Below, one piece after another: positions 1-4,717 of a stretch of DNA of 5,212 bases. Position 1 is the stretch's first letter, and each line of letters opens with the position of its first letter. The translations under genes were made by a program, and so were the position numbers. Source of the DNA: Acidobacteriota bacterium (GTDB taxonomy: Bacteria > Acidobacteriota > HRBIN11); assembly GCA_025061865.1 (NCBI GenBank), contig JANXAA010000180.1:1-5212 (forward strand), in the 5' to 3' direction. Below the pieces are notes generated by a model, which was given only the letters and a program-made list of their open reading frames with translations, was not told the DNA's origin and did not search any database.

Positions 1-87
1 GCCCAGCGGCGGGGGACCCTCCCCTTGACGGCGACCGACCTCTGGGAGACCATCGGGGAAGCGATAAGAGAACTCGGTGCCGGGTGA
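1..87 (+). CDS. C-terminal end of an unidentified upstream gene (partial)
   Basis: Reading frame 1 is open from the window edge to a TGA at 85-87 and encodes 28 residues. The tail includes LPLTATDLWETIGEAIRELG, which looks like an amphipathic C-terminal helix. About 22 of 28 codons end in G or C, matching the clear genes nearby, so I read it as the true end of a gene rather than chance. The fragment is too short to name. Because the next gene is a polysaccharide-export type permease, the missing gene could belong to the same surface-glycan locus, but that is position-based inference. No typical ABC ATPase C-terminus is recognisable. Confidence 0.6.
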   Translation, partial: AQRRGTLPLTATDLWETIGEAIRELGAG

Positions 88-104
88 TGCAGATATAGGA
101 TGCA
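86..104 (+). repeat. GATGCA direct repeat flanking GATATAG
   Basis: GATGCA at 86-91 and again at 99-104 flank the A/T-richer heptamer GATATAG (92-98), giving a 13-nt period. The pair starts inside the stop codon of the upstream fragment and is the most AT-rich spot before the permease gene. It could be an activator half-site pair or part of a weak promoter, but no convincing -35/-10 pair is visible. Confidence 0.3.
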
Positions 105-117
105 AGACGGGGGAATT

Positions 118-157
118 CGGGTGTCGGGACCGGGGCATGGGGTCACTTCGACACCCG
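118..157. repeat. 9-bp inverted repeat in the permease leader
   Basis: CGGGTGTCG at 118-126 is the exact reverse complement of CGACACCCG at 149-157, with a 22-nt loop and possible G-U extensions on both sides. It lies between the stop of the upstream gene and the permease start, with no U-tract after it. A terminator for the upstream gene, a leader-RNA structure, or a by-product of the heptad tract at 119-146 are all possible. Confidence 0.5.
119..146 (+). repeat. four G-initial heptamers in register
   Basis: Four successive 7-mers all begin GGG: GGGTGTC (119), GGGACCG (126), GGGCATG (133) and GGGTCAC (140). The remaining positions vary, so this is a degenerate tandem repeat with a 7-nt step rather than an exact microsatellite. 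The tract contains the left arm of the inverted repeat at 118-157, and similar heptad tracts occur in the other intergenic regions of the window. Confidence 0.5.
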
Positions 158-207
158 GGGTACCGGAGACCTGACGCCCCATGGCCTCATGCGGGGTCAC
201 GCGACAC
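139..207 (+). repeat. duplicated GGGGTCAC..CGACAC word
   Basis: GGGGTCAC followed two bases later by CGACAC occupies 139-154. GGGGTCAC followed one base later by CGACAC recurs at 193-207, with the copies 54 nt apart. Each is preceded by CATG (136-139) or CATGC (188-192). The second CGACAC could also pair with GTGTCG at 121-126, so two alternative pairings of that arm exist on paper. The copy at 193-207 lies inside the in-frame upstream extension of the permease ORF, arguing that the extension is leader DNA. Confidence 0.4.
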
Positions 208-247
208 TCGGCGTCCAGCCCCTACGCCGAAAAGGGGGCCTGGCACC

Positions 248-266
248 TGACGACCGGGACCTTACC
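248..266 (+). repeat. GGGACCTT-type dispersed word, copy 1
   Basis: TGACGACCGGGACCTTACC ends at the base before the permease ATG. It resembles the words at 1162-1181 and 4704-4723 (two substitutions and one gap against the latter). Its internal units TGACGAC and CGGGACC are heptamers. It occupies the position where a Shine-Dalgarno would be expected, and only GGGA within it could serve weakly as one. Confidence 0.5.
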
Positions 267-1064
267 ATGGGACAGGCATTGCGGCAGTTGTGGCACGCTC
301 GAGCGCTCGTGTACGTGCTGGTCGTTCGGGAACTGAAGGCCCGCTATCGGGGGTCCGTCTTGGGATTCCTCTGGTCGCTGATGAATCCCCTTCTGATGTT
401 AGCTATTTATGGCCTCGTCTTTACTTTTATCCTCGAGCAGCGGGACCCCTCGATGTCGCCCTATGTCCTCTACCTGGCCAGCGGCCTTCTGCCTTGGATG
501 TGGCTTTCGTCGAGCCTCCTCCAGAGTTGTACGGCCATCCTGGACGGGAGTGCCCTCATCCGGAAGGTCGTCTTCCCGGCTGAGGTCCTCCCTATCGTGT
601 ACATCCTGTCCAACGGCGCCCATTTCGTCCTGAGTCTCTTGATCTATCTGACCTTTGCCGTCGCCTTTCACCTGCGGCTCCACGTATCGCTGATCAGCCT
701 ACCTCTGATCGTCGCCGCTCAGCTCGTCTTCACGACGGCCCTCGGCCTCGTCCTATCAGCCTTGACGGTCTACTTCCGGGACCTCCGAGACCTCGTCGGA
801 AACTTGCTGACGCTTTGGTTCTTCTCATCGCCGGTCATCTACTCGATGGACTTGCCGGCTATTCGTCGGTCGACGGCCCTGGCGACGCTCCTCCAGCTCA
901 ACCCGGCGACGCATCTTTTAGAAGGCTATCATGCTGTCCTCTTTTACGGCCGGTGGCCAGACTGGTCGGCCTGGACTGTCTTCACGGCCGGGGCGCTTCT
1001 GATGTTTGGAGTCGCCTACGGCTTCTTCCACCGGATCCGAGACACGCTCGTGGAGGAGGTATAG
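267..1064 (+). CDS. ABC-2 type permease, polysaccharide/O-antigen or teichoic-acid export (Wzm/TagG family)
   Basis: This is an inner-membrane channel subunit that, in its family, pairs with a Wzt/TagH-type ATPase to export undecaprenyl-linked glycans. The 265 residues contain about six hydrophobic segments, near 31-56, 66-86, 110-135, 144-168, 178-193 and 236-255. Family hallmarks are KARYRGSVLGFLWSLMNP (24-41) at the cytoplasmic start of the first segment, LIRKVVFPAEVLP (97-109), YFRDLRDL (169-176), SPVIYSM (188-194) and NPATHLLEGY (212-221). Length fits the usual 255-280. An in-frame ATG at 189 would add 26 residues, but that stretch lacks membrane-protein character and carries intergenic repeat words, and the family N-terminus aligns from 267; the ribosome site here is weak. 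No ATPase gene follows, so the partner must lie upstream or elsewhere. The exported glycan cannot be told from this sequence. Confidence 0.9.
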   Translation: MGQALRQLWHARALVYVLVVRELKARYRGSVLGFLWSLMNPLLMLAIYGLVFTFILEQRDPSMSPYVLYLASGLLPWMWLSSSLLQSCTAILDGSALIRKVVFPAEVLPIVYILSNGAHFVLSLLIYLTFAVAFHLRLHVSLISLPLIVAAQLVFTTALGLVLSALTVYFRDLRDLVGNLLTLWFFSSPVIYSMDLPAIRRSTALATLLQLNPATHLLEGYHAVLFYGRWPDWSAWTVFTAGALLMFGVAYGFFHRIRDTLVEEV

Positions 1065-1095
1065 GCAGGTCGGCAGATAGCCCGGGCGTGGGATT

Positions 1096-1132
1096 AGGGG
1101 TCGGGGGCAGTTCCTCCAGACCCCGGACCCCT
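1096..1132. terminator. bulged GC hairpin, possible two-way terminator
   Basis: AGGGGTC plus GGGG (1096-1106) pairs with CCCC plus GACCCCT (1121-1132). That gives 11 base pairs with one bulged G at 1125 and a 14-nt loop. It sits between two genes whose 3' ends face each other, where a terminator acting in both directions is expected. No U-run follows on either strand, so an intrinsic terminator of the usual type is not demonstrated; it may simply reflect the repeat tract. Confidence 0.4.
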
Positions 1133-1161
1133 TGATCCCAATCCCCTTCCATCGAATTCCC

Positions 1162-1181
1162 TGAGACCCGGGACCTTTCCC
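1162..1181 (+). repeat. GGGACCTT-type dispersed word, copy 2
   Basis: TGAGACCCGGGACCTTTCCC matches 16 of 20 positions with the copy at 4704-4723 and shares CCGGGACCTT with the copy at 248-266. It lies nine bases beyond the stop codon of the beta-propeller gene, in the same + orientation as the other copies. It overlaps the hairpin at 1165-1186. Confidence 0.5.
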
Positions 1182-1186
1182 GGGTC
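1165..1186 (-). terminator. hairpin just downstream of the beta-propeller gene
   Basis: GACCCGGG (1165-1172) and CCCGGGTC (1179-1186) form an 8-bp, almost all-GC stem with a 6-nt loop. On the minus strand it begins four bases after the TAA of the beta-propeller gene (1191-1193). That position is typical of a 3'-end hairpin, but no T-run follows, so it may stabilise the mRNA end or assist termination rather than be a classical terminator. Confidence 0.45.
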
Positions 1187-1190
1187 GAGT

Positions 1191-2195
1191 TTAGGGGCGC
1201 CGGCTCAGAGCCATGCCGTCGGGTTCGTCGCCCGTCGGGATCGTGTCGACGACCCGCCACTCCTGAAGGTCGATGACGCCGACCTGGTCATCCCCCGAAA
1301 AGGCGACGAAGACCCGGCGACCGGACGGCTCGATGACCATCCCGATAGGCATGGCCCCGACGTCCAAGGTGCGAAGCTGCTCGAGCGTCGTTGCGTCATG
1401 GAGGGCGACTTGATTTGCCTGGGCGCAGGATACCACGAGGCCCTGACCGTCCGGCAGGGCCTGGATACGGATCGGAAATCGGCAGGTGGGGGCCTTCCGC
1501 AGGACTTGGAGTGACCGGGTATCAAGGACGGCGATCGTGTCGGCGGCCCGATTGGTCACGTACACAAAGCGCCCGTCCGGCGAAAGGGCAATACCCTCAG
1601 TCCCCGCATCGACAGGGACGTCCGCCAGCTTCATCTGCTTCTTCAGGTCGATGACCGTGACCGAACCGTCCCCGATGTTGGTCACGAAGGCCCGGCTTCC
1701 ATCGGGCGTCACGACGACCATGTGGGACACCCGTTGGTCGGTCCGGACGGAAAAATCGACTCGCCCTGTCTTGGGGTTCACGACGACGAGGCTTTGATTC
1801 TCTTCACAAGTCACGGCGACCCGCCCGTCGGGCAGGACGGCCAGGCCATGGGGCCGTCGAAAGGGGGTCAGGTCGAACGTCCGATGGACCTTCAGTTGGA
1901 AGAGGTCGAGCACCGTCAGCGTATGGCCCGGTTTTTCTCGGGTCCCGTAGTCAGCGACGTAGACCCATCGGCCGTCGAGAGAGACAGCGGCCTCGTGAGG
2001 TCCCCGACCCGTCGGGAGCGTGGCGAGAACCTCCTTTGTGTCTGGCCTTATCAACATGGCCGTGTGGGCCGACTTGTTGAGGACGACCAAGACCGGTCCG
2101 GCCGATTCGGCCGAAACGCCCTGAAAAGTCGTCAGAAGCAGGGCCCCTATAAAAAAGGGAGATAGCCCACGTCGGAACGTCTGCCCCATTTTCAT
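1191..2195 (-). CDS. secreted YVTN-family beta-propeller repeat protein
   Basis: The protein has 334 residues, exported then folded as a beta-propeller. A signal peptide spans about 1-29: Lys/Arg at 2, 8 and 9, a hydrophobic core FFIGALLL, and a likely cleavage site VSA-ES. The mature part is repeats of the type 'DGR.VYV.N....TV.VID': SLDGRWVYVAD (72-82), LPDGRVAVTC (121-130), TPDGSRAFVTN (163-173), SPDGRFVYVTN (205-215), LPDGQGLVVSC (247-257) and EPSGRRVFVAF (289-299). With the first strand near 35-60 this suggests about seven blades, usual for the family. No catalytic residues or heme-binding motif are visible, so a binding or scaffold role is likely but the ligand is unknown. Three cysteines (130, 238, 257) remain after export. 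The ATG at 2195 is chosen because AGGAG lies five bases upstream; a GTG at 2201 would overlap that site. It is divergent from the DUF2911 gene and convergent with the permease. Confidence 0.85.
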   Translation of the reverse strand: MKMGQTFRRGLSPFFIGALLLTTFQGVSAESAGPVLVVLNKSAHTAMLIRPDTKEVLATLPTGRGPHEAAVSLDGRWVYVADYGTREKPGHTLTVLDLFQLKVHRTFDLTPFRRPHGLAVLPDGRVAVTCEENQSLVVVNPKTGRVDFSVRTDQRVSHMVVVTPDGSRAFVTNIGDGSVTVIDLKKQMKLADVPVDAGTEGIALSPDGRFVYVTNRAADTIAVLDTRSLQVLRKAPTCRFPIRIQALPDGQGLVVSCAQANQVALHDATTLEQLRTLDVGAMPIGMVIEPSGRRVFVAFSGDDQVGVIDLQEWRVVDTIPTGDEPDGMALSRRP

Positions 2196-2200
2196 AACCA

Positions 2201-2205
2201 CTCCT
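2201..2205 (-). promoter_or_regulatory. Shine-Dalgarno AGGAG, partly in a small stem
   Basis: On the minus strand AGGAG is followed by TGGTT and ATG (2195), a good 5-nt spacing that fixes this start. GAGTG, which overlaps it (minus-strand sense of 2199-2203), can pair with CACTC (minus-strand sense of 2214-2218) across a 10-nt loop, so the site could be partly masked. Five pairs are weak and the masking is speculative. Confidence 0.55.
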
Positions 2206-2272
2206 ATCTCATTGAGTGAGTTACGGCGTCGATAGGGATCCGGTGAGTTCCATGCCCCGACCCAAGGAACCC

Positions 2273-2290
2273 TTAAGTATAACTTAAATT
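2273..2290. promoter_or_regulatory. AT-rich palindrome in the divergent promoter region
   Basis: TTAAGT (2273-2278), spacer ATA, ACTTAA (2282-2287) is a perfect 6-bp inverted repeat in an AT-rich patch (2273-2290) surrounded by GC-rich DNA. It lies between two genes transcribed away from each other, 78 nt from one start and 177 nt from the other. On the minus strand it contains TATACT (2281-2276) and on the plus strand TATAAC (2278-2283), each one base from the sigma-70 -10 consensus. I find no good -35 box in either direction. It may be an operator, overlapping -10 elements, or both. Confidence 0.45.
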
Positions 2291-2331
2291 GCGCCTTACA
2301 GGACTCTAACCCGGACGCCTACAAGCAGAGC

Positions 2332-2367
2332 GACCGGAGACGGGGGTCAGAGACCGCAGACGGGGAC
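2332..2367 (+). repeat. 20-nt direct repeat of a GACCGSAGACGGGG word
   Basis: GACCGGAGACGGGG (2332-2345) recurs with one substitution as GACCGCAGACGGGG (2352-2365). Within both, GAC appears with 7-nt spacing (2332 and 2339; 2352 and 2359), so this is a local version of the heptad pattern. It lies upstream of the DUF2911 gene within a non-coding stretch of 268 nt (2196-2463). Confidence 0.5.
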
Positions 2368-2453
2368 GCCCGCGCGCCGGTTTCTACCCTTATGTCTCTT
2401 GTCCCACGGCCTCCGAAGGGATACGATCAGCCCACCCTGTCACTTCGCCTCCT

Positions 2454-2461
2454 GGAGGGGG
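2454..2461 (+). promoter_or_regulatory. Shine-Dalgarno for the DUF2911 gene
   Basis: GGAGGGGG ends two bases before the ATG at 2464, with GGAGG five bases away. This selects 2464 over an in-frame ATG at 2392, whose product would bury the signal peptide behind 24 residues that lack family character and which has no comparable ribosome site. Confidence 0.7.
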
Positions 2462-2463
2462 TC

Positions 2464-3378
2464 ATGCGGAGATTTCGGATTGTCTTATGGAGGGGCCTGT
2501 TCTGGGGCCTCCTCGGATGGCTCGGGGCAGCCTCTCCGACGCAAGCTCAGCCCTTGGAGTTTCCCCGTGTGAGTCCGAAGGCCACGGTGTCCCAGACGAT
2601 CGGCCTGACGACGATCACCATCACCTACGGCCGGCCGGCCGTGCGAGGCCGGACGATTTGGGGTGACCTCGTCCCCTACGGTCAGGTCTGGCGCACGGGG
2701 GCCAACGAAGCGACGACCATCGAGTTCACCGACGACGTCCTCGTCGAGGGTCATAGGCTTCCGGCCGGTAAGTACTCGATGTTCACCATCCCGGGCGAAA
2801 AGGAATGGACCCTTATCTTCAACCGGGAATGGAACCTTTGGGGTGCCTTCACCTACGACCAGGTCAAGGACAAGGAAGTCTTGCGCATCCAAGTCCGACC
2901 CCAGCCGGCTGAGTATACGGAATGGCTCCAATTCAGCTTTGAGGACATGACGCCGGCCTCCTTACAGGCCCCGCCCAACACCACTCGGGTCGTGCTTCAC
3001 TGGGAGCGGATTCGCGTCGGATTTACCGTGCAGGTCGAACCCCAGACGACCCACGCGAAGGTCCTGGCCCAGTGCCGGTCCGCCATAGCATCTCTGAAGG
3101 CCGACGATTGGCAGACGCCGGCCCGGTGTGCCAACTACTGCCTTCAGAATGACGTGGGAACCGATGTAGTGCCTCAGTGGATCGAGAAGTCCATCGCCAT
3201 CCAAGAGAATGCCAGCAACCTGGGTCTGAAAGCCCGGTGGTTAGCCCGGAACGGTCAAATCAGTACGGCGATCCAGGTCGCCGAAAGGGCCATCCAGCTG
3301 GGGAAGGCCCGGAATCAGGACGTCTCGGCCCTGGAGAAGCTGGTCGCCGAGTGGAAGGCCAAGCAAGGCTCGCAGTAA
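2464..3378 (+). CDS. secreted DUF2911-domain protein with helical, TPR-like C-terminus
   Basis: The protein has 304 residues. A signal peptide covers about 1-28: MRRFR positive end, a Trp/Leu-rich core, and cleavage at TQA-QP. The DUF2911 domain spans roughly 33-200 with family blocks YGRPAVRGRTIWG (55-67), VWRTGANEAT (75-84) and LPAGKYSMFTIPG (99-111), followed by WTLIFN (115-120). DUF2911 has no established biochemical activity; its members are exported proteins of unknown role. The last 80 or so residues are helix-rich, with AIQENASNLGLKARWLARNG then AIQVAERAIQLGKA spaced like one TPR-type helix pair. That arrangement is common in DUF2911 proteins and may mediate binding. The gene stands alone on its strand, divergent from the beta-propeller gene and convergent with the reductase gene. 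No truncation or frameshift is seen. Confidence 0.85.
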   Translation: MRRFRIVLWRGLFWGLLGWLGAASPTQAQPLEFPRVSPKATVSQTIGLTTITITYGRPAVRGRTIWGDLVPYGQVWRTGANEATTIEFTDDVLVEGHRLPAGKYSMFTIPGEKEWTLIFNREWNLWGAFTYDQVKDKEVLRIQVRPQPAEYTEWLQFSFEDMTPASLQAPPNTTRVVLHWERIRVGFTVQVEPQTTHAKVLAQCRSAIASLKADDWQTPARCANYCLQNDVGTDVVPQWIEKSIAIQENASNLGLKARWLARNGQISTAIQVAERAIQLGKARNQDVSALEKLVAEWKAKQGSQ

Positions 3379-3380
3379 GG

Positions 3381-3401
3381 CAGGTGCCAGGTCCCAGGTG
3401 C
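3381..3401 (+). repeat. three tandem CAGGTSC heptamers
   Basis: CAGGTGC, CAGGTCC and CAGGTGC follow each other without gaps at 3381, 3388 and 3395, starting three bases after the TAA of the DUF2911 gene. This is the clearest exact heptamer tandem in the window. The phase is partly kept to the right (AGGCCCG at 3441, CGACCCC at 3462, GAATCCC at 3469). Confidence 0.6.
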
Positions 3402-3433
3402 CGACTGTAGTGCCGGGAACTCAGGTGAATAAC

Positions 3434-3474
3434 GGATTCCAGGCCCGGACGTCGCCTGTCCCGACCCCGAATCC
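3434..3474. terminator. nested inverted repeats between convergent genes
   Basis: CAGGC (3440-3444) pairs with GCCTG (3454-3458) around a 9-nt loop, and the flanking GGATTC (3434-3439) pairs with GAATCC (3469-3474) outside it. The structure sits between the facing 3' ends of the DUF2911 and reductase genes. No T-run accompanies it on either strand, so assignment as a terminator is only positional. Confidence 0.3.
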
Positions 3475-3482
3475 CTTACGCC
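3455..3482 (+). repeat. four C-rich heptamers in register
   Basis: CCTGTCC (3455), CGACCCC (3462), GAATCCC (3469) and TTACGCC (3476) each end in CC and run up to two bases before the stop codon of the reductase gene (3484-3486). GACCCCGAATCCC within this tract resembles the C-rich half of the 1064-1190 tract, pointing to one shared repeat family. Confidence 0.45.
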
Positions 3483-3483
3483 C

Positions 3484-4371
3484 TCAGGTGCCCCGGGAGA
3501 AGAGCCGCAGGACCTGGTAGACGGCTGAATAGTCGTCCTCTCCGAGGCCATGGTTTTGAGCCGCTTGGTATAGGACCGCCATCGTGTGGGCCACGGGCGC
3601 GTAAGCCCCAAACTGGCGGGCCGCCTCCAAGATGTTCCACAGGTCCTTAGCCATCCACTGAAGGGCAAAGCTGGGCTGGAAGTTCTCCTCCAGCATGGCC
3701 GCAAACTTCGCCTCAAAGACGAGGTTGTAGAGCTTCGAGTGCTTGACGACTTCCCACAGGTGGAGGGGGTCCAGACCGACCTGCTGGCCGAAGCTTAGCC
3801 ATTCGGCGAGGCCTACGACCATGTGAGCCAGTAAAAGATTGCTGGTCAGCTTAGCCAGCGTGCCAGTCCCGACGGGACCCATCGGGACGATCCGACCGCT
3901 GAGGGCCTCTAAGACGGGACGGACGGCCTCGAGGACCTCTTCGTCGCCGCCCGCCATCACGATGAGGCGGCCAGCCGGGATGTCCGTGGGCCCGCCCAGG
4001 ACAGGGGCATCCAGGAACCGGAGGCCCCGTCGACGGGCCTCATGAGCCAGAGCCAGTGTCGTCGGATAGTCGATCGAGCCCATCTGGAGCCAAACTTTAT
4101 CCGGTGTCGCATATTCGGCCATGCCGCCTGGCATGGACCATACAGACCGGGTCACCGGTCCGTCATTCAGGACGGTTATCCAGACGGGATGGGCTCTTAG
4201 GAGGTCCGGCAAGTCCGACGCAACGGGAATCCCCTCGGCCACCAGGCCCTGGAGCCGCTCGGCCGTGCGGTTCCAGACCTGGACGGAAATGCCCTGGGCG
4301 TATAGTCGGCGGGCTATCGCTTGGCCCATCCGACCCCCACCGATGATGCCGACAGACGCAACGGTCGCCAT
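3484..4371 (-). CDS. NAD(P)-dependent oxidoreductase, 3-hydroxyisobutyrate dehydrogenase / beta-hydroxyacid dehydrogenase family
   Basis: A 295-residue soluble enzyme, normal length for the family, which interconverts beta-hydroxyacids or small aldehydes and their oxidised or reduced forms. The N-terminal Rossmann fold begins VGIIGGGRMG (7-16). The second strand ends in NRT (34-36) instead of an acidic residue, which in the family favours NADPH and is typical of glyoxylate/succinic-semialdehyde reductase relatives. The substrate loop reads DAPVLGG (121-127), with Leu125 where many members have Ser. The catalytic Lys is K174 in GTGTLAKLTSN with N178 four residues on, and AKDL (241-244) matches the conserved C-terminal KDL block. 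The substrate is not predictable; reductase activity on short-chain aldehyde-acids is a reasonable inference. The ATG at 4371 has AGGGG seven bases upstream. The gene is convergent with the DUF2911 gene and stands 347 nt from the next minus-strand gene. Confidence 0.88.
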   Translation of the reverse strand: MATVASVGIIGGGRMGQAIARRLYAQGISVQVWNRTAERLQGLVAEGIPVASDLPDLLRAHPVWITVLNDGPVTRSVWSMPGGMAEYATPDKVWLQMGSIDYPTTLALAHEARRRGLRFLDAPVLGGPTDIPAGRLIVMAGGDEEVLEAVRPVLEALSGRIVPMGPVGTGTLAKLTSNLLLAHMVVGLAEWLSFGQQVGLDPLHLWEVVKHSKLYNLVFEAKFAAMLEENFQPSFALQWMAKDLWNILEAARQFGAYAPVAHTMAVLYQAAQNHGLGEDDYSAVYQVLRLFSRGT

Positions 4372-4378
4372 GACGTAA

Positions 4379-4383
4379 CCCCT
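4379..4383 (-). promoter_or_regulatory. Shine-Dalgarno AGGGG for the reductase gene
   Basis: On the minus strand AGGGG is followed by seven bases and the ATG at 4371. It supports this start, which also places the GxGxxG fold directly at the N-terminus as usual in the family. Confidence 0.55.
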
Positions 4384-4546
4384 GACGAGGAAGGCCCCAG
4401 GGACCAGGTCCCGGCTAAAAGGAATCGAGGACCAAGGACCAGAGACTGCCTCAAGAAGCGCCCTCTCCTCCGAAAAAAGAGGCCGAGAATAAGGACCCCC
4501 TGCCCTCCAGACATGGCCTGCCCCCTCCCCATGGGAGGCCTTTCAA

Positions 4547-4568
4547 ACCCTGCTCGCTCGAGCAGGGT
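4547..4568 (-). terminator. strong 9-bp hairpin with 4-nt loop
   Basis: ACCCTGCTC (4547-4555) and GAGCAGGGT (4560-4568) pair perfectly around GCTC. This is the tightest hairpin in the window. On the minus strand it is followed by TTGAAAGG, a very weak T-rich start, and lies about 150 nt past the stop of the 133-residue gene. It could end that transcript, or be a leader structure for the reductase gene about 180 nt further on. Confidence 0.4.
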
Positions 4569-4696
4569 CCTCCGGATAGCAGGATAGGGTCCCGGTCCCA
4601 AGCATACATCATCTTTACGTCCTCACAGAGCAAGTCCGCTTCGCTCCGGAGATGAGGCATCTCATGAACGCTTCGGGAGTCCGCAGCCCTTTGAAC

Positions 4697-4717
4697 TGGG
4701 ACCTGACGCCTGGGACC
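4697..4717 (+). repeat. three tandem heptamers TGGGACC-TGACGCC-TGGGACC
   Basis: TGGGACC (4697), TGACGCC (4704) and TGGGACC (4711) are contiguous, with the outer two identical. The 11-mer GACCTGACGCC (4700-4710) occurs again at 168-178 in the permease leader. The tract abuts the stop codon of the 133-residue gene. Confidence 0.6.

Larger units (their letters stand above)
1064..1190. repeat. heptad-phased intergenic tract between convergent genes
   Basis: Read in 7-nt steps from 1064, this gap shows recurrent G-blocks and then C-blocks in similar places. Examples are GGCAGGT (1064), GGCGTGG (1085), GATTAGG (1092), GGTCGGG (1099), ACCCCGG (1120), ACCCCTT (1127), GATCCCA (1134), ATCCCCT (1141), TGAGACC (1162) and CGGGACC (1169). 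The left half is G-rich and the right half C-rich on the + strand, so the tract is roughly self-complementary. It starts with GGCAGGT at the permease stop codon, and the same 7-mer follows the stop of the DUF2911 gene at 3379. No ORF with coding character is present. Confidence 0.45.

Noticed and set aside
1722..2165. 147-codon plus-strand ORF opposite the beta-propeller gene
   Set aside because: It lies wholly antisense to a strongly supported gene, with no family features; long antisense frames are common in GC-rich genes.
1191..2195. Nitrite/nitrous-oxide reductase-like or quinoprotein enzyme
   Set aside because: Beta-propeller repeats resemble these, but there is no CxxCH heme site, copper-binding set or PQQ motif visible.
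2392..2463. Upstream ATG start for the DUF2911 gene
   Set aside because: It would put 24 residues before an otherwise perfect signal peptide, and the strong GGAGGGGG site serves the ATG at 2464.
2485..2931. 148-codon minus-strand ORF within the DUF2911 gene
   Set aside because: Antisense shadow of a gene with recognisable domain blocks and a signal peptide.
3381..3401. CRISPR array or VNTR with spacers
   Set aside because: Units are only 7 nt and contiguous with no spacers; there are no 23-40 nt repeats anywhere in the window.
4471..4484. A6 run next to CCTC/GAGG arms as an intrinsic terminator
   Set aside because: The six-base run lies inside the potential loop rather than after the stem, so it does not have terminator architecture on either strand.
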